Both the position numbers and the translations under genes were made by a program. From NCBI RefSeq assembly GCF_024323335.1, contig NC_066583.1:416404031-416468030 (forward strand): DNA of 64,000 nucleotides, written 5' to 3'. Positions 35,968 through 46,246 of the stretch are shown here, piece after piece. The notes under the pieces were generated by a model. That model had not been told where the DNA came from and made no database searches. It was given only the letters and a program-made list of their open reading frames with translations. The DNA is from Lathyrus oleraceus (lineage: Eukaryota > Streptophyta > Magnoliopsida > Fabales > Fabaceae). Every line of letters begins with the position of its first letter. Position 1 is the stretch's first letter.

Positions 35968-36349
35968 CCAACTTGTCCTCGAGAAGACTCAGATGAAGGC
36001 TTCTTTTGAGACCGAGATTCATCGCATTCGAAGGAAATACACGCCTTCAGCTAGATCTTCTGACACTGTTGTTAGGGATCCTTAGGATGACTAGTCTCCT
36101 TTTCTCTTGTATCTTTTACTTTGGTTTCTGAAATTGTACTCAGTGTAATCCTTCCAATTTATATAAATAAAAAGAGATTTTTGGTCATATCAAATTGTTG
36201 CAATTTTAATATTATATATTTGCAAATGATATAGTAAGTTCCTTGGAAAATAAAAATAATCAAGCATTGCATTTCATGCATCATTTGCATAAGCAGGTTT
36301 TTGCCAGGTGTCTGATTGGTACAACACCAGAGCTAATCATTCAAAGATC
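35968..36349 (+). other. ORF1 tail remnant and spacer before gag, element D
   Basis: Up to 36085 the shifted frame of ORF1 continues. After that the DNA is noncoding, with an AT-rich run and TTTGCATAAGCAG|GT ending at 36296, the same acceptor-like motif as in A and F. Confidence 0.55.
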
Positions 36350-37381
36350 ATGGAACACCTTAAGCAAGAGAACCGAGATTTGAAAGAGGAGATTGCCCGA
36401 CTGACTGCCATGATGGAGTCAGTTCTTGCTGCTCAAAGCCAAGCTTCTCCAACACCTGCAACTCCTCCCACGAGGACTGTCATTTCAGAAGTGGTTACCT
36501 CTACCCTGCCTGCTGCCACCGTCCACTTCGCTCCCAACCTGCCTGCTGGATTCCCATGGGGAATGCCACCTAATTTTGTGCCAGAAGGTTTCGCTCCCAC
36601 TTTTGCTTCCATGCCGGCATCAAGCCTAATCATGTTTGTGCCACCTCCAATTATGCACACTCTTCCTCGTGTAGAGGATACCATCTATCATTCCAAGCCG
36701 TCTGAGGGCCCAGATGTCTATGAGAAGATGGATGAGATGAAGGACCAATTTCTTGAGCTGCGCAAGGAATTGAAAACATTGAGAGGCAAAGATCTGTTTG
36801 GGAAGAGTGCTGTTGAACTGTGCTTAGTGCCCAATGTGAAAATCCCAGTGAAATTCAAAGTGCCTGACTTTGAGAAGTACAAAGGGAACTCTTGTCCACT
36901 CAGTCATCTTGTGATGTATGCCCACAAGATGTCAATCCAGACAGATAATGACAAACTGCTGATTCACTATTTCCAAGATAGCCTGACAGGTGCTGCACCC
37001 CGATGGTATATGGGGTTAGATAGTGCAAGCATCCACACTTTCAATTACCTAGGTGAAGCTTTTGTGAAATAGTACAAGTACAATATGGATATGGCGCCGG
37101 ATAGGGACCAACTGAGGTCCATGTCTCAGAAAGATAAGGAGACATTCAAGGAGTATGCCCAGCGTTGGAGGGAGTTGGCTGCCCAGATCACTCCTCCTTC
37201 GGAGGAGAAGGAGATGAAGAAAATCTTTCTGAAAAAGGAGATGGTAAACACGGGGACGAGAATTGAAGAAGGGGTCCGTGAAGGACGATTGTTAAAAGAG
37301 GAGGCGTCGACAAGCAAGAAGTATGGGAGTAGTTTCAGCAAGAGGAAGGATAGTGAAACGAACGCAATCTCTAGTGGGAGG
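36350..37381 (+). pseudogene. gag: gag, first part, element D
   Basis: The ATG at 36350 starts M-E-H-L-K-Q-E-N-R, a coiled coil aligned with A's 7353 start; the open frame also extends upstream without an ATG. The capsid core has KFKVPDFEKYKGNSCPLSHL and YFQDSLTGAAPRWYM. TAG at 37070-37072 replaces the Gln before YKYNMDMAPDRDQL. About 20 residues are missing after KIFLK, so the frame jumps to the EMVNTG segment, at the same spot where A has its one-base shift. The frame is then cut by solo LTR E at 37382. Confidence 0.85.
37377..37381. repeat. Target-site duplication GGAGG of E, left copy
   Basis: GGAGG before TGTAGCGGGG; repeated at 39437-39441 after the LTR. Confidence 0.9.
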
Positions 37382-39436
37382 TGTAGCGGGGTATTCGTTA
37401 CCATTAGAGATATTGACTAAATCCAAGGTAAATCATACAAGTCGAGTCGCCACCGCACTTCTATTTATCCAAAGGAATGGTTAGAAAGCGAACAAAAACC
37501 TAAAAGTTTTATCAAATCAAAAACTAGTAAAAATGTCAGAGATCTGGGTAAGGGGGTTGGTTATGCAATGGGAAGGTATTAGGCACCCAAAGCATCCTAG
37601 GTACTCCTAGGGAGCCCTTTTCACATTTGTTGCAAAGGTTGTTGTTTTTTTTTTGAAAATTTATTTGTGCAAACATGATTGAAGGGATGAGAAAAGCGTG
37701 TACGTTTATCTAATATACTACTTACTAAAAGAAGGGTCAAAAGAAAATGACTCGCACGGATGTCGCATCCACTGCATACGTATCTCATGTGAATCTGAGA
37801 ATCAGAGTCTTCGTAGCTCGACTACCTATGGGTTAAAGAGGAGTGTGCTCGCTAAGACATCGCGTCTTATGCCTACGTATCACATCTAGGATGAAAATCA
37901 GAGCAAAACGTAGTTCGACCCCCTATGGGGTAAGGGTTGTCTTTTGGGGTGAACGACGTTACTACGCAATCTACCAGATGCTCGACCTTTGGAGACTTAC
38001 TCGCCTGTAGTAGAAGGAGATAACATGTTCTTAGGAGAAGAAAAATCAATGAGTTTGGGGTGTTTAGGGATGCTCATGCAAAAAGGCAGTCCTAGATGAA
38101 GGAACCGCACTACCTTAAATGACATGCCACGAGAGGCTATACGAAACCTAAGAAATCGGTAACATGCGGGAAAAGTAAAGGGATCGAGAGATCTACCGTA
38201 CGAATAAAGATCCGAAGTAACAACAATTAAAGAGATAAGAAACCCAGAGATCTCTCAAGCTAGCACCATCAAAGAAAGTGAGTCAGTACAAGTAATCGGA
38301 ATAAACCTCCAGGTGGTATCCCACAAATAAAGTGGAACACCAGGCAAGACATCTCTGCAAGAGTCATATGAGCCCTTACAAAACAAAACTCAACCAACAG
38401 GTTAGAGAAACAAGATAGGGTAATCAAGAGTTGCCCCCAAATCAAAATGTAACCACATGAATCATGCCATTAAAATTCACAAAAAGCTCACAAAAAGCAA
38501 CCAAGGGTAGGAGGCCTAAACCTCTTGTCAAACACATGCATCAAAAGGGTATCAAATTCACCCATAATACCTCATACATTCAGAGCATTCAAATTAAAAG
38601 CATAAAGTAATGGGAATAAGGCAAACCTGACTGGAGAGATCGAATGAAATTGAATTGCCCGGTTGGGTTTGCAAAGCAATCTGAGGGTTTATATGAGAGG
38701 GAATTGGTTCTTTGCCGATGAGTTCCCTTCAGTCTCTGGAGGTTGCTCTGAACTCTGTTAGCTCTTCTCTCACTATCTTTTTCCCTGCCAGGGTAATAGG
38801 AATAGAATTGCCTTTTGTTTCACTAAAACTCTGAATTTATAACTTGATTTTTATGGACCTGTGGGCTCAAATGAGAGAGGCCCAAGTCCAAAATTTTTCT
38901 GTTATATTTTATTTATTTATTCATTTTTTTTTATTTGTTTTAACACGTGGGCTTCGCCTAGCGAGCATGACAGTTCAAGAAATTCCTCTGAGCGTAGGTG
39001 ATTCTGGTGGCTTTTCTTGGGACTCGCTAGGCGACCCATTCTGCTCGCCTAGCGAGCATGACAGCTCATGAACAAACTTTTTCTCCTTCAAGATTAACGT
39101 TTTGACTGACGAATAAACCCCATTTGAACCTGTTGGAAGTATCTCAAGCCATTCCCTTGTGTTGACTGATCATCTAAATAGAACCCACAAAGTGTCTTGG
39201 ATGATACTCAAGCTTCAAACAAAAGATGTTAGTGACACATTTTTATGCTTTTGGTTAGTAAACAAAAGTAAGAGAAACAATGATGTATAATTCAAGCATG
39301 CTCGGTGATCTCAAACCAATCACAAGGAGTCCCACCCAAAGGCAAAGGGAACCAAGATGCTAAAGATCCTTGAGGCAATGCAAATGCAATGTTATGATGC
39401 CATGAGGGATCTTAGGGTCAAAATTGGGGTCTTACA
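37382..39436 (-). mobile_element. Element E: mosaic solo LTR with Ogre ends and an F-family core (2055 bp)
   Basis: On the minus strand it starts TGTAAGACCCCAATTTTG and ends CCCCGCTACA, with GGAGG on both sides and no interior. The first ~225 bases (39436 to about 39212) match the Ogre LTR start of A and G; the last ~315 (37382 to about 37700) match the Ogre LTR end. Between them it matches the F LTR, including the TATA box (TATAAA, 38693-38688 minus), the 12-base inverted repeat (39023-39056) and the TACGTAGGCA region. The joints fall in short stretches common to both families (AGCTTGA; TTTAT). Intact duplications show that the mosaic itself was mobilised. Confidence 0.88.
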
Positions 39437-39441
39437 GGAGG
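39437..39441. repeat. Target-site duplication GGAGG of E, right copy
   Basis: Partner of 37377-37381. Confidence 0.9.
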
Positions 39442-39747
39442 CAGAGGAGGCCTCAAATCAGAAGAAATCCACCACCCCGTCAACTTCATCATCATCACGT
39501 ATCTTCCATTATTCCAGTATTTTCCAATCAACAAACAACACCAATTCAACAACAACAACAACATCAGTATCAAAATCAACGTCAACAACAACAACCACAA
39601 CAAAGAACAAACACCTACAACAATAACAATTCCAACAACAATCATCACCAACAACAGAACTTCGAGAGGAAGAAGGTCTCTTTTGACCCGATTCCTATGT
39701 CATATACATAATTGTACCCATCATTAGTCCTCAAAAATTTGATTCAA

Positions 39748-39752
39748 CCGAG
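39748..39752. repeat. Target-site duplication CCGAG of F, left copy
   Basis: CCGAG precedes the F LTR and is repeated at 50706-50710. Confidence 0.95.
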
Positions 39753-41974
39753 TGTAATACCTCAAAATTTGCCCCCCTCATTCATGCATTCATTTTTAGG
39801 TCATTTAACATTTCATATTGCATTTCATCATGTCAATCAGAATTAGATCCAAGAAGCTTGAATATCATCCAAGACACTTTGTGGGTCCTATCTGGGTGAT
39901 CAGTCAACACAAGGGAATGGCTTGAGATACTTCCAACATGTTCAAATGGGGTCTATTCATCAGTCAAAACGTTAATCTTGAAGGAGCAAAAGTTTGTTCA
40001 TGAGCTGTCATGCTCACTAGGCGAGCAGAATGGGTCGCCTAGCGAGTCCCAAGAAAAGCCACCAGAATCACCTACGCTCAGAGGAATTTCTTGAATTGTC
40101 ATGCTCGCTAGGCGAAGCCCACGCGTTTTGAAAAAATAAAAAAAAATAATAATAAAAAAAATAAAATAAAAAATAAAAACGAAAAGATTAAAAACGAAAA
40201 AAAATAAAAAAAAATAAAAATAAAAAAAACGAAAAAAAAATAAAAAATAAAATAAAAAAATAAAAAAAATAAAAAAAATATATAACAGAAAAATCTTGGA
40301 CTTGGACCTCTCTCTTTTGAGCCCACAAAGTCACAAAAATCAGGTTATAAATTCTAGACTTCCATCTCCCAAAAAACCCTGGGAAAAAGATAGTGAGAGA
40401 AGAGCTAACAGAGTTCAGAGCAACCTCTAGAGACTGAAAGGAACTCATCTGCAAAGAGCCAATTCCATCTCATATAAACCCTCAGATTGCTTTGCAAACC
40501 CAACCGGGCAATTCAATTTCATTCGATCTCTCCAATCAGTTTTTTGTGAGGGCTCACATGACTCTTGAAAGGATAGCTTGCTTGGCATTCCACTTTATTT
40601 GTGGGATACCATTTGGAGATTTATTCCGATTACCTGTATTGACTTGCTTTCTTTGATGGTGCCAGCTCGAGAGATCTTTGGGTTTCTTGCTTCTTTAGTT
40701 GTTATTACTTCGGATTTTTATCCGTGTGGTAGATCTCTTGATCCTTTATCTTTCCCGCATTTTACCGCTTTTTTAGCTGGAAGACCTCGATAGGAGGCAA
40801 TGTTTTCTTTTGTTTGTTTACTTTTGTACCCAAAGACCTCCAAGAAGAGGCATCAGTGCTAAAGACCTCCACGAAGAGGCAATTGACGGATAAAAGGGAT
40901 TAGTAATCAATCCCCCGTTATTCAGTGTGTCGTTCTTTATGCTCGCACTACGTGCTGATGCTTTAAAACAAAAGCCCAAGATCTTTTGTCCGGTCAGTCA
41001 GTGGAGAGGGTTCCACCTTTCTGAATCCCCATTTTTTGTCATGAGCTCACCCTGTCCAGGGTTAAGAGCTATGAGGTCTTATCCTCATTACCCTTTTGAT
41101 CTGCTTACCCTGGCGTTCAATCTCCGTGGTTAAGAGCCCATTTGATTACCTATTCCATGGCTTGTTTGTCGAGGTTGATATGACCCCTCTTGACTAAAGC
41201 CCTACCCATGTAGGTTTGAGCCCCCTTGGTGGCATTTTACTTTATGCATGTTTGTTTTGTATGGTGTGATCGTCTCCCCATAGGATTGCTAGGCTTCATA
41301 TAGTCTCTCGTTTGCATGTCAATTAAGGTAGCACTGTTCCTTCGTGTAGGACTTTCTTTTTTGCATGAGCATTCCTAAAACCCAAACAAACTCATTGATT
41401 TTTCTTCTCCTAAGAACACGTTAACTCCTTCTACTACAGGCGAGTAAGTCTCCAAAGGTCGAGCATCTAAAAAACACAACCCTTAACCCGTAGTTAGCCG
41501 AACTACGGTTTGCTCTGATTCTCATTCCAGATGAGATACGTAGGCATAAGACGTGATGTCTTAGCGAGCACACTCCTCTTTAACCCATAGGTAGCCGAGC
41601 TACGAAGACTCAGATTCTCATATTCAGATGAGATACGTATGTAGTGGATGCGACATCCGTGCGAGTCATTTTCTTTTGACCCCCTCTTTTAGCAAATAGT
41701 ACATTAGATAAACCCACACCCTTTAGACAAGAACAACAAGAGTGGATCCCATAGAGTACTACGGATGCGTAGGGGTGCTAATACCTTCCCTTCGCATAAT
41801 TGACTCCCGAACCCAAGATTTGGTTGCGAGACCTTGTCTTTTCCTTTCCTTTTTCCAGGTTTACTTCGAGCGTTTCCTTTCCCTCCTTTGGGATAAATAA
41901 CGCACGGTGGCGACTCTTCTGTCATTTCTTTCTCGCCGGTTGTTTTTTCGCATCTCCTTTTTCAGGTTGCGACA
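39753..41974 (+). repeat. 5' LTR of F (2222 bp)
   Basis: From TGTAATACCTCAAAATTTG to GGTTGCGACA. TATAAA at 40473-40478. Inverted repeat CTCaCTAGGCGA / TCGCCTAGCGAG at 40013-40046, with one arm mutated relative to the 3' LTR. An A/T simple repeat lies at about 40130-40281. It lacks 28 bases present in the 3' LTR near 50171-50200. Confidence 0.93.
40130..40281. repeat. A-rich simple repeat in F 5' LTR
   Basis: Imperfect runs of A with interspersed T (AAAT, AAAAT). The matching place in the 3' LTR is a long, nearly pure AAAT array. Apparent open frames on the minus strand (Phe/Leu/Ile-rich) are artefacts of the repeat. Confidence 0.9.
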
Positions 41975-41976
41975 GC

Positions 41977-41994
41977 TGGCGACTCTGCTGGGGA
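41977..41994 (+). promoter_or_regulatory. Primer-binding site of F
   Basis: TGGCGACTCTGCTGGGGA, two bases after the LTR end: tRNA-Arg type and the consensus form of the site in A and D. Confidence 0.88.
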
Positions 41995-43110
41995 CCCCGG
42001 TTTCCCTAAGCGAGTCCCTCCTAGCTTTTGTAGGTTGTTTGTTTATTGGGTGTTCATTCTGTTGTACAGTTATTTATTTTTCAGCATTTACCTGCTTCAT
42101 TGCATTGTGTACATATCATTGATGTATCTGTTGGCTCTGCTGTTGGTTTGTTTGTTTGTTGGGATGGGGTGTTCTATGAGAGATAAGCCCATTACCCAGG
42201 CTTGAGTGTACACACAGGTTTTAGAGTGGATAGTCATGAGGCTTGCATGGCGTGTTGCTACGTTAAGTCGTTCATGAAGACCCACATCCAGACGAGGTTT
42301 CTTTTGGATATATTTTGTCCTATGGGTGTTCTATAACGACAGATGTTCCTTTAGAAATCGTCGACTCTGGTGACCATTTCCCGAGAACTCAGTCGAGGCC
42401 TCTCCTCCGAGACGTGATTATGTTAGCTCTGATGGGCGCATTCTCGCTGATCAATCCGAGGACCCCGAGACTGGGAACTTGCTATTAGGATGTCCTGTTG
42501 AGGGGAGTCAATGGAGGTCTTTTATTCCGTAATAATGCCAAACCTTCAGTGGTAAACGTATTATTCTCGACTGAAGGGCCGAAGCTGACAAACTTCTGTT
42601 CTTATAACCTACCAGTGAGGGGCGGGCTAAATTCAGGAAACCTTAACCTCCAACTAACTCGGTTTTCTGGAGCAGAGTTCTGATCTTGTATTATATTCTT
42701 CAGTGGGTTTCTCTTCATACAGTGCAACCCAACAGATATTCAAGCGGATCCAGCAATCCTGATTCCCATGTCACTGCATTGCATCACATCGTTTTGCATT
42801 CACATCATTGCATCACATCATTTTGCATTCATATCATTTAACACATGTTTATCTATTCCCAGGGGTTTATATCTTCTTCTTGATTCTAGTCGGGGTTTTC
42901 TTCTTACACCATTTATCAAATGTGAGACTGGAATCAAGGGGTTAGAATACCCTTTGGAACTGATAAACATGTCATTGCATTGGCATATCCGTCAGCATCT
43001 CTTGCATAACAGGTACCGCCACAGTGTTCTCAGTTGTTTGGTGTTCCACTAGCAGGATAGCTGACTCAGGCATTCACCGGTACGGTACACGCAGAAACCA
43101 CCAGAGAGTA
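41995..43110 (+). other. Untranslated leader of F
   Basis: ORF1 is absent. Patches match the Ogre leaders (CCAGACGAGGTTTCTTTTGG near 42291). A strong hairpin, CCTTCAGT / ACTGAAGG, is at 42543-42577. Short direct repeats (TTGCATCACATC-like) occur near 42775-42835. TTGCATAACAG ends at 43012, the pre-gag acceptor-like motif. Confidence 0.65.
42543..42577 (+). ncRNA. Leader hairpin in F
   Basis: CCTTCAGT (42543-42550) pairs perfectly with ACTGAAGG (42570-42577) around a 19-base loop. It sits in the leader at a place comparable to the conserved stem of A and D, but the sequence is not alignable with confidence. Confidence 0.45.
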
Positions 43111-45168
43111 ATGGAAAGCCTACAAGCAGAACTCGCCGAGATGAAGATTCACATGAATCAGTTCATGGATATGGTGCGAGGGGTGGCTCAGGGACATCAA
43201 GAGCTCAGGCAGATGATGCAGAGGAATCCCGCCACTACTCAACCAGAGACGTTGAGAGATCCTCCAGCTGGAGAGGTTAACGGACCCAGTGGACCGAGGC
43301 CTACCCCGATCCTACTTGTCAACTCCGGTCAACAACCCGTCCATGATGACCAGGAGGATCAGTTCCCCTTGCTTCAGGAAGACTTTGGAATGAGTCATGG
43401 TATGGACCCTATGTTTCGGAGACTGGAAGAGAGGTTGAAGGCAGTGGAAGGACAGAATCCTCTGGGAGTAGACGTTGCTGACTGGGGATTGGTCCCAGGC
43501 GTGAGGGTGCCACCGAAATTCAAGGTCCCGATATTCGAAAAATACAACGGCAACTCTTGCCCGAAGACCCATGTGCAAGCCTACTTCCGTAAAATGGTTG
43601 CATATTTTGACGATGAAAAGTTGCTTATGTACTTTTTCCAGGATAGCCTAGCTGGGGCATCCCTGGAATGGTATATGAGGCTGGACAGAGCCCACATCCG
43701 CTGCTGGAGGGATTTGGCTGAGGCTTTCGTGAAGAAGTATCAGTATAATGCAGACATGGCTCCGGACAGAACTCAACTTCAGAATCAGTCTCTTAAAAGC
43801 AATGAGTGCTTCAGGGAATACGCTCAACGCTGGAGGGAGACAGCTTCCCGTGTTCAACCTCCTATGTTGGAGAAGGAAATGGCTAACATGTTCATGAACA
43901 CTCTGCCCGGACCTTACTTGAAGCGCCTGGTGGGTTGCAATGCCTCCAACTTTGCTGATGTAGTCTCTACCGGAGAGAGGGTGGAGAATTACCTGAAGAC
44001 ATACAAGACCCAGAGTGGAGGTGGATCTTCATCAGGGGTAAAGAAGCCGTTCATTCAGGGACAGAAGAGGAGAGAAGAGGATGCAAGTGCCATATCTTCT
44101 TATCAGAACAGGGATAACCGGAGGAATAACTTTCAGAACTATCATCAACAACCGTATGTTGCGGCTGTGACCATTCCAGCTGCAGCACCACTACAACAAC
44201 AACCACAACGTCAGCAAACTCAGTACCAACAACAGCAACAGGGTAACAAACCCGCCTATCAACAGAGGCCAAGGACGATGGACCGGCGTTTCGGCACTCT
44301 TCCAATGTCGTACGCTCAACTACTTTCTAGTCTTCAACAACTACAACTTATGCAGTTACGCACTCTGGCTCCTCCCGTTGGTAGACTTCCGATGGGTTAC
44401 GACGCCAATGCTAGGTGCAGCTTCCACTCTAGGGCACCTGGCCACAATATTGAGAACTGCAAAGCTTTTAAGCACGTAGTTCAGGACCTCATAGATTCAA
44501 AGGCCATCGACCTTGCACCGGCTCCGAATGTCGTCAACAATCCCATGCCCCAGCATGGTGGTGCAAATGTTAATATGATGGAAGGGGAAGCCAGATCCGT
44601 CAAAGATACGTTGAAGCTGAAGACTCCGTTATCGGATATCAAGGGATACTTGTTGAAGGCCGATGTTTTCCCCGGTTGTGGGAAGGGTTGTTTGGATTGT
44701 GCTACTCAAAATGGAGGTTGTTTGAAGCTACAGCAGGGTATCCAGGTCTTGCTCGACAAAGGTATCCTCCAGGTTGAAGATTTGTCTGTCCAAGAGTCCG
44801 CGGAAGGGGTTGAGGAAGAAGTGTTTGAAGATGCTACTGATGAATTCGCAGATGTTGTTCCTACTGATTCTGTGATCCATGATGATGTTGTCGCTGATAT
44901 TCCAAACATGGCGTTTGATTCTGATGTACTTGCTGAACTCGATTCTGATGTTTCGGATGTGTGTACTTCAATGCCTCAGACTCGTCAGGGGCCGATTACT
45001 TTCTCCAGTGCGGGCGTCATCCAATATGGCCAGGTCTCTGCGGTCAACGATGAAGATGGGGATACTGATTGCGACATCGATAACTGGGTGCGTCCGAGGA
45101 TCCCGGGTGAAGTCATCAACAATTGGTCTTCTGAGGAGATTGTCCAAGTCACTTTTCTGAAAGAGTAA
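43111..45168 (+). CDS. gag: Gag protein of F, intact (685 aa)
   Basis: The ATG at 43111 aligns with the gag starts of A and D and begins with a coiled coil (MESLQAELAEMKIHMNQF). The open frame extends upstream to 43024, but only through a GTG. The capsid core has KFKVPIFEKYNGNSCPKTH, YFFQDSLAGASLEWYM and MAPDRTQLQ, and unlike A and D it keeps the full MFMNTLPGPYLKRLVG segment. A Gln-rich linker (about residues 360-395) precedes the zinc-knuckle-like CSFHSRAPGHNIENC. A long acidic tail follows (EEEVFEDATDEFADV and more) and no DTG protease motif is present, so the protease was lost in frame. The stop TAA (45166-45168) overlaps the intron donor. Expected role: particle assembly and RNA packaging. 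Confidence 0.88.
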   Translation: MESLQAELAEMKIHMNQFMDMVRGVAQGHQELRQMMQRNPATTQPETLRDPPAGEVNGPSGPRPTPILLVNSGQQPVHDDQEDQFPLLQEDFGMSHGMDPMFRRLEERLKAVEGQNPLGVDVADWGLVPGVRVPPKFKVPIFEKYNGNSCPKTHVQAYFRKMVAYFDDEKLLMYFFQDSLAGASLEWYMRLDRAHIRCWRDLAEAFVKKYQYNADMAPDRTQLQNQSLKSNECFREYAQRWRETASRVQPPMLEKEMANMFMNTLPGPYLKRLVGCNASNFADVVSTGERVENYLKTYKTQSGGGSSSGVKKPFIQGQKRREEDASAISSYQNRDNRRNNFQNYHQQPYVAAVTIPAAAPLQQQPQRQQTQYQQQQQGNKPAYQQRPRTMDRRFGTLPMSYAQLLSSLQQLQLMQLRTLAPPVGRLPMGYDANARCSFHSRAPGHNIENCKAFKHVVQDLIDSKAIDLAPAPNVVNNPMPQHGGANVNMMEGEARSVKDTLKLKTPLSDIKGYLLKADVFPGCGKGCLDCATQNGGCLKLQQGIQVLLDKGILQVEDLSVQESAEGVEEEVFEDATDEFADVVPTDSVIHDDVVADIPNMAFDSDVLAELDSDVSDVCTSMPQTRQGPITFSSAGVIQYGQVSAVNDEDGDTDCDIDNWVRPRIPGEVINNWSSEEIVQVTFLKE

Positions 45169-45419
45169 TTTTCTTTGTTTATTCATGCATATCCAAGTCT
45201 TACGTTCCGCCCAGGGCGTAATGACTCATTGTAGGGCTCATCTATGTGGATACTTGCATTTTTTATCATAAATAAATGACGCCTTTTTGCATTCAAATAT
45301 TTTGTTCAATGTCTTTCAATTTTTGCAGTTTTCAAAAATCAAAAAAATTTATTTGGCAATGTCTTGTTTAGTTTTCATTCCTTGTTCACACTCATAAGCA
45401 CATACCATCACTCATGCAG
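45165..45419 (+). other. Predicted intron of F
   Basis: Donor GTAATT at 45165; acceptor ACTCATGCAG ends at 45419 (255 nt). The gag stop lies in the donor, and splicing would continue in frame into the pol N-terminus. A second possible acceptor, TTTTTGCAG, ends near 45330. Intron size and phase match A and D although F has no RT to express. Confidence 0.65.
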
Positions 45420-46048
45420 ATGCACATCACCGGGTCCTATTGATAACAGTTCTTCTATGGCTCGCTTCGACTTTGAAAATCCAATCTTTCAAGCTGAAGA
45501 AGAAGGTGATGAAGACTGTGAACTCCCTGAAGAACTTGCCAGGTTATTAAAACAGGAGGAAAGGGTCATTCAACCGCATCAAGAGTCTATTGAAGTGATT
45601 AATCTCGGCACCGAGGACGCCAAGAGATTAATCACTTGTGTATGGTATGGAAGCAGTCCTACCTGTTGAAATGGAGATTCCTTCTCTAAGAGTCCTGTTG
45701 GATGTCAAGTTAGACGAAGCTGAATGGATTCGGACAAGGTTCAACGAGTTGAGTCTTATCGAAGAGAAGCGAATGGCAGCCATTTGTCATGGGCAGTTGT
45801 ATCAGAGTCGGATGAAGAGATCCTTTGATCAGAAAGTGCGTCCTCGATGCTTCCAGGTCGGAGATTTGGTGTTGAAAAGGATCCTTCCTCCTCAGACAGA
45901 TCACAGGGGCAAGTGGACTCCTAACTATGATGGACCGTATATTGTCACCAAGGTTTTTGATGGTGGGGCCTTAATGCTTGCAACTATGGATGGTGAAAAC
46001 TTCACTTCCCCTGTGAACTCAGACGCAGTTAAAAAATACTTCGCATAA
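45420..46048 (+). pseudogene. pol remnant of F: N-terminus fused to integrase C-terminus
   Basis: The first frame gives ARFDFENPIFQAEEEGDED and VIQPHQESIEVINLGTEDA, the acidic lead-in to RT. Near 45630 it jumps to the end of integrase (VYGMEAVLPVEMEIPSLRV, GDLVLKRILP, GKWTPNYDGPYIV, DAVKKYFA, stop at 46048) in another frame. About 2.8 kb encoding RT, RNase H, second RNase H and integrase core are missing compared with A. The catalytic residues are all gone. Confidence 0.85.
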
Positions 46049-46058
46049 AATAGACCCG

Positions 46059-46246
46059 CTGGACAGTAAAAAGAATAGTCCAGGCAAAAATGGGCATCCC
46101 GACGAACCAAGAAAATGAAAAGGTTCAGGCAAAAATTAGGGATTAAAAATGAAAAGATCATACACCCGGTAAGTTGAAAACCTGAAAAGGCAACTTAGGC
46201 AAAAATGGGTATCCCGGTGGATTGAAAACCCGAAAAGGGCGATCCA
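46059..46246 (+). ncRNA. Array of four hairpins after the integrase stop, element F
   Basis: Unit 1: CTGGAC (46059-46064) with GTCCAG (46078-46083). Unit 2: GAACC (46104-46108) with GGTTC (46122-46126). Unit 3: TAAGTTG (46170-46176) with CAACTTA (46191-46197), AAAA bulge, CCT-GAAA-AGG tip. Unit 4: TGGATTG (46218-46224) with CGATCCA (46240-46246), AAAA bulge, CCC-GAAAA-GGG tip. All are preceded by CCCG and followed by AGGCAAAA or CAGGCAAAA. Units 3 and 4 correspond to hairpins 1 and 2 of A and D. Confidence 0.65.

Larger units (their letters stand above)
39437..39752 (+). pseudogene. gag: gag, Gln/Asn-rich part, element D
   Basis: A low-complexity Gln/Asn/His stretch (CAACAACAA-type codons) is followed by FERKKVSFDPIPMSYT, aligned with A's YERKKVTFDPIPMTYA. 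TAA at 39709 stands where A and B lead on to the L-x-P-S-L segment. F interrupts it at 39753, and the reading continues at 50711. Confidence 0.8.

Noticed and set aside
37085..37420. Open frame ending in a ...SGVFVTIRDID peptide
   Set aside because: The last residues come from the minus-strand LTR E fused to D's gag; it is not a natural protein end. The same applies to 22043-22282 at the edge of element A.
37382..39436. E as the right end of a longer element with an interior
   Set aside because: GGAGG lies on both sides and D's gag reading resumes at once, so it is a solo LTR.
39424..39711. Poly-Gln/Asn open frame as a possible host gene
   Set aside because: It is the low-complexity linker of D's gag, followed by the VSFDPIPMSYT segment found in A; it is only isolated by E and F.
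43024..43110. Upstream extension of F gag to a GTG
   Set aside because: There is no ATG in the extension, and the ATG at 43111 aligns with the gag starts of A and D.
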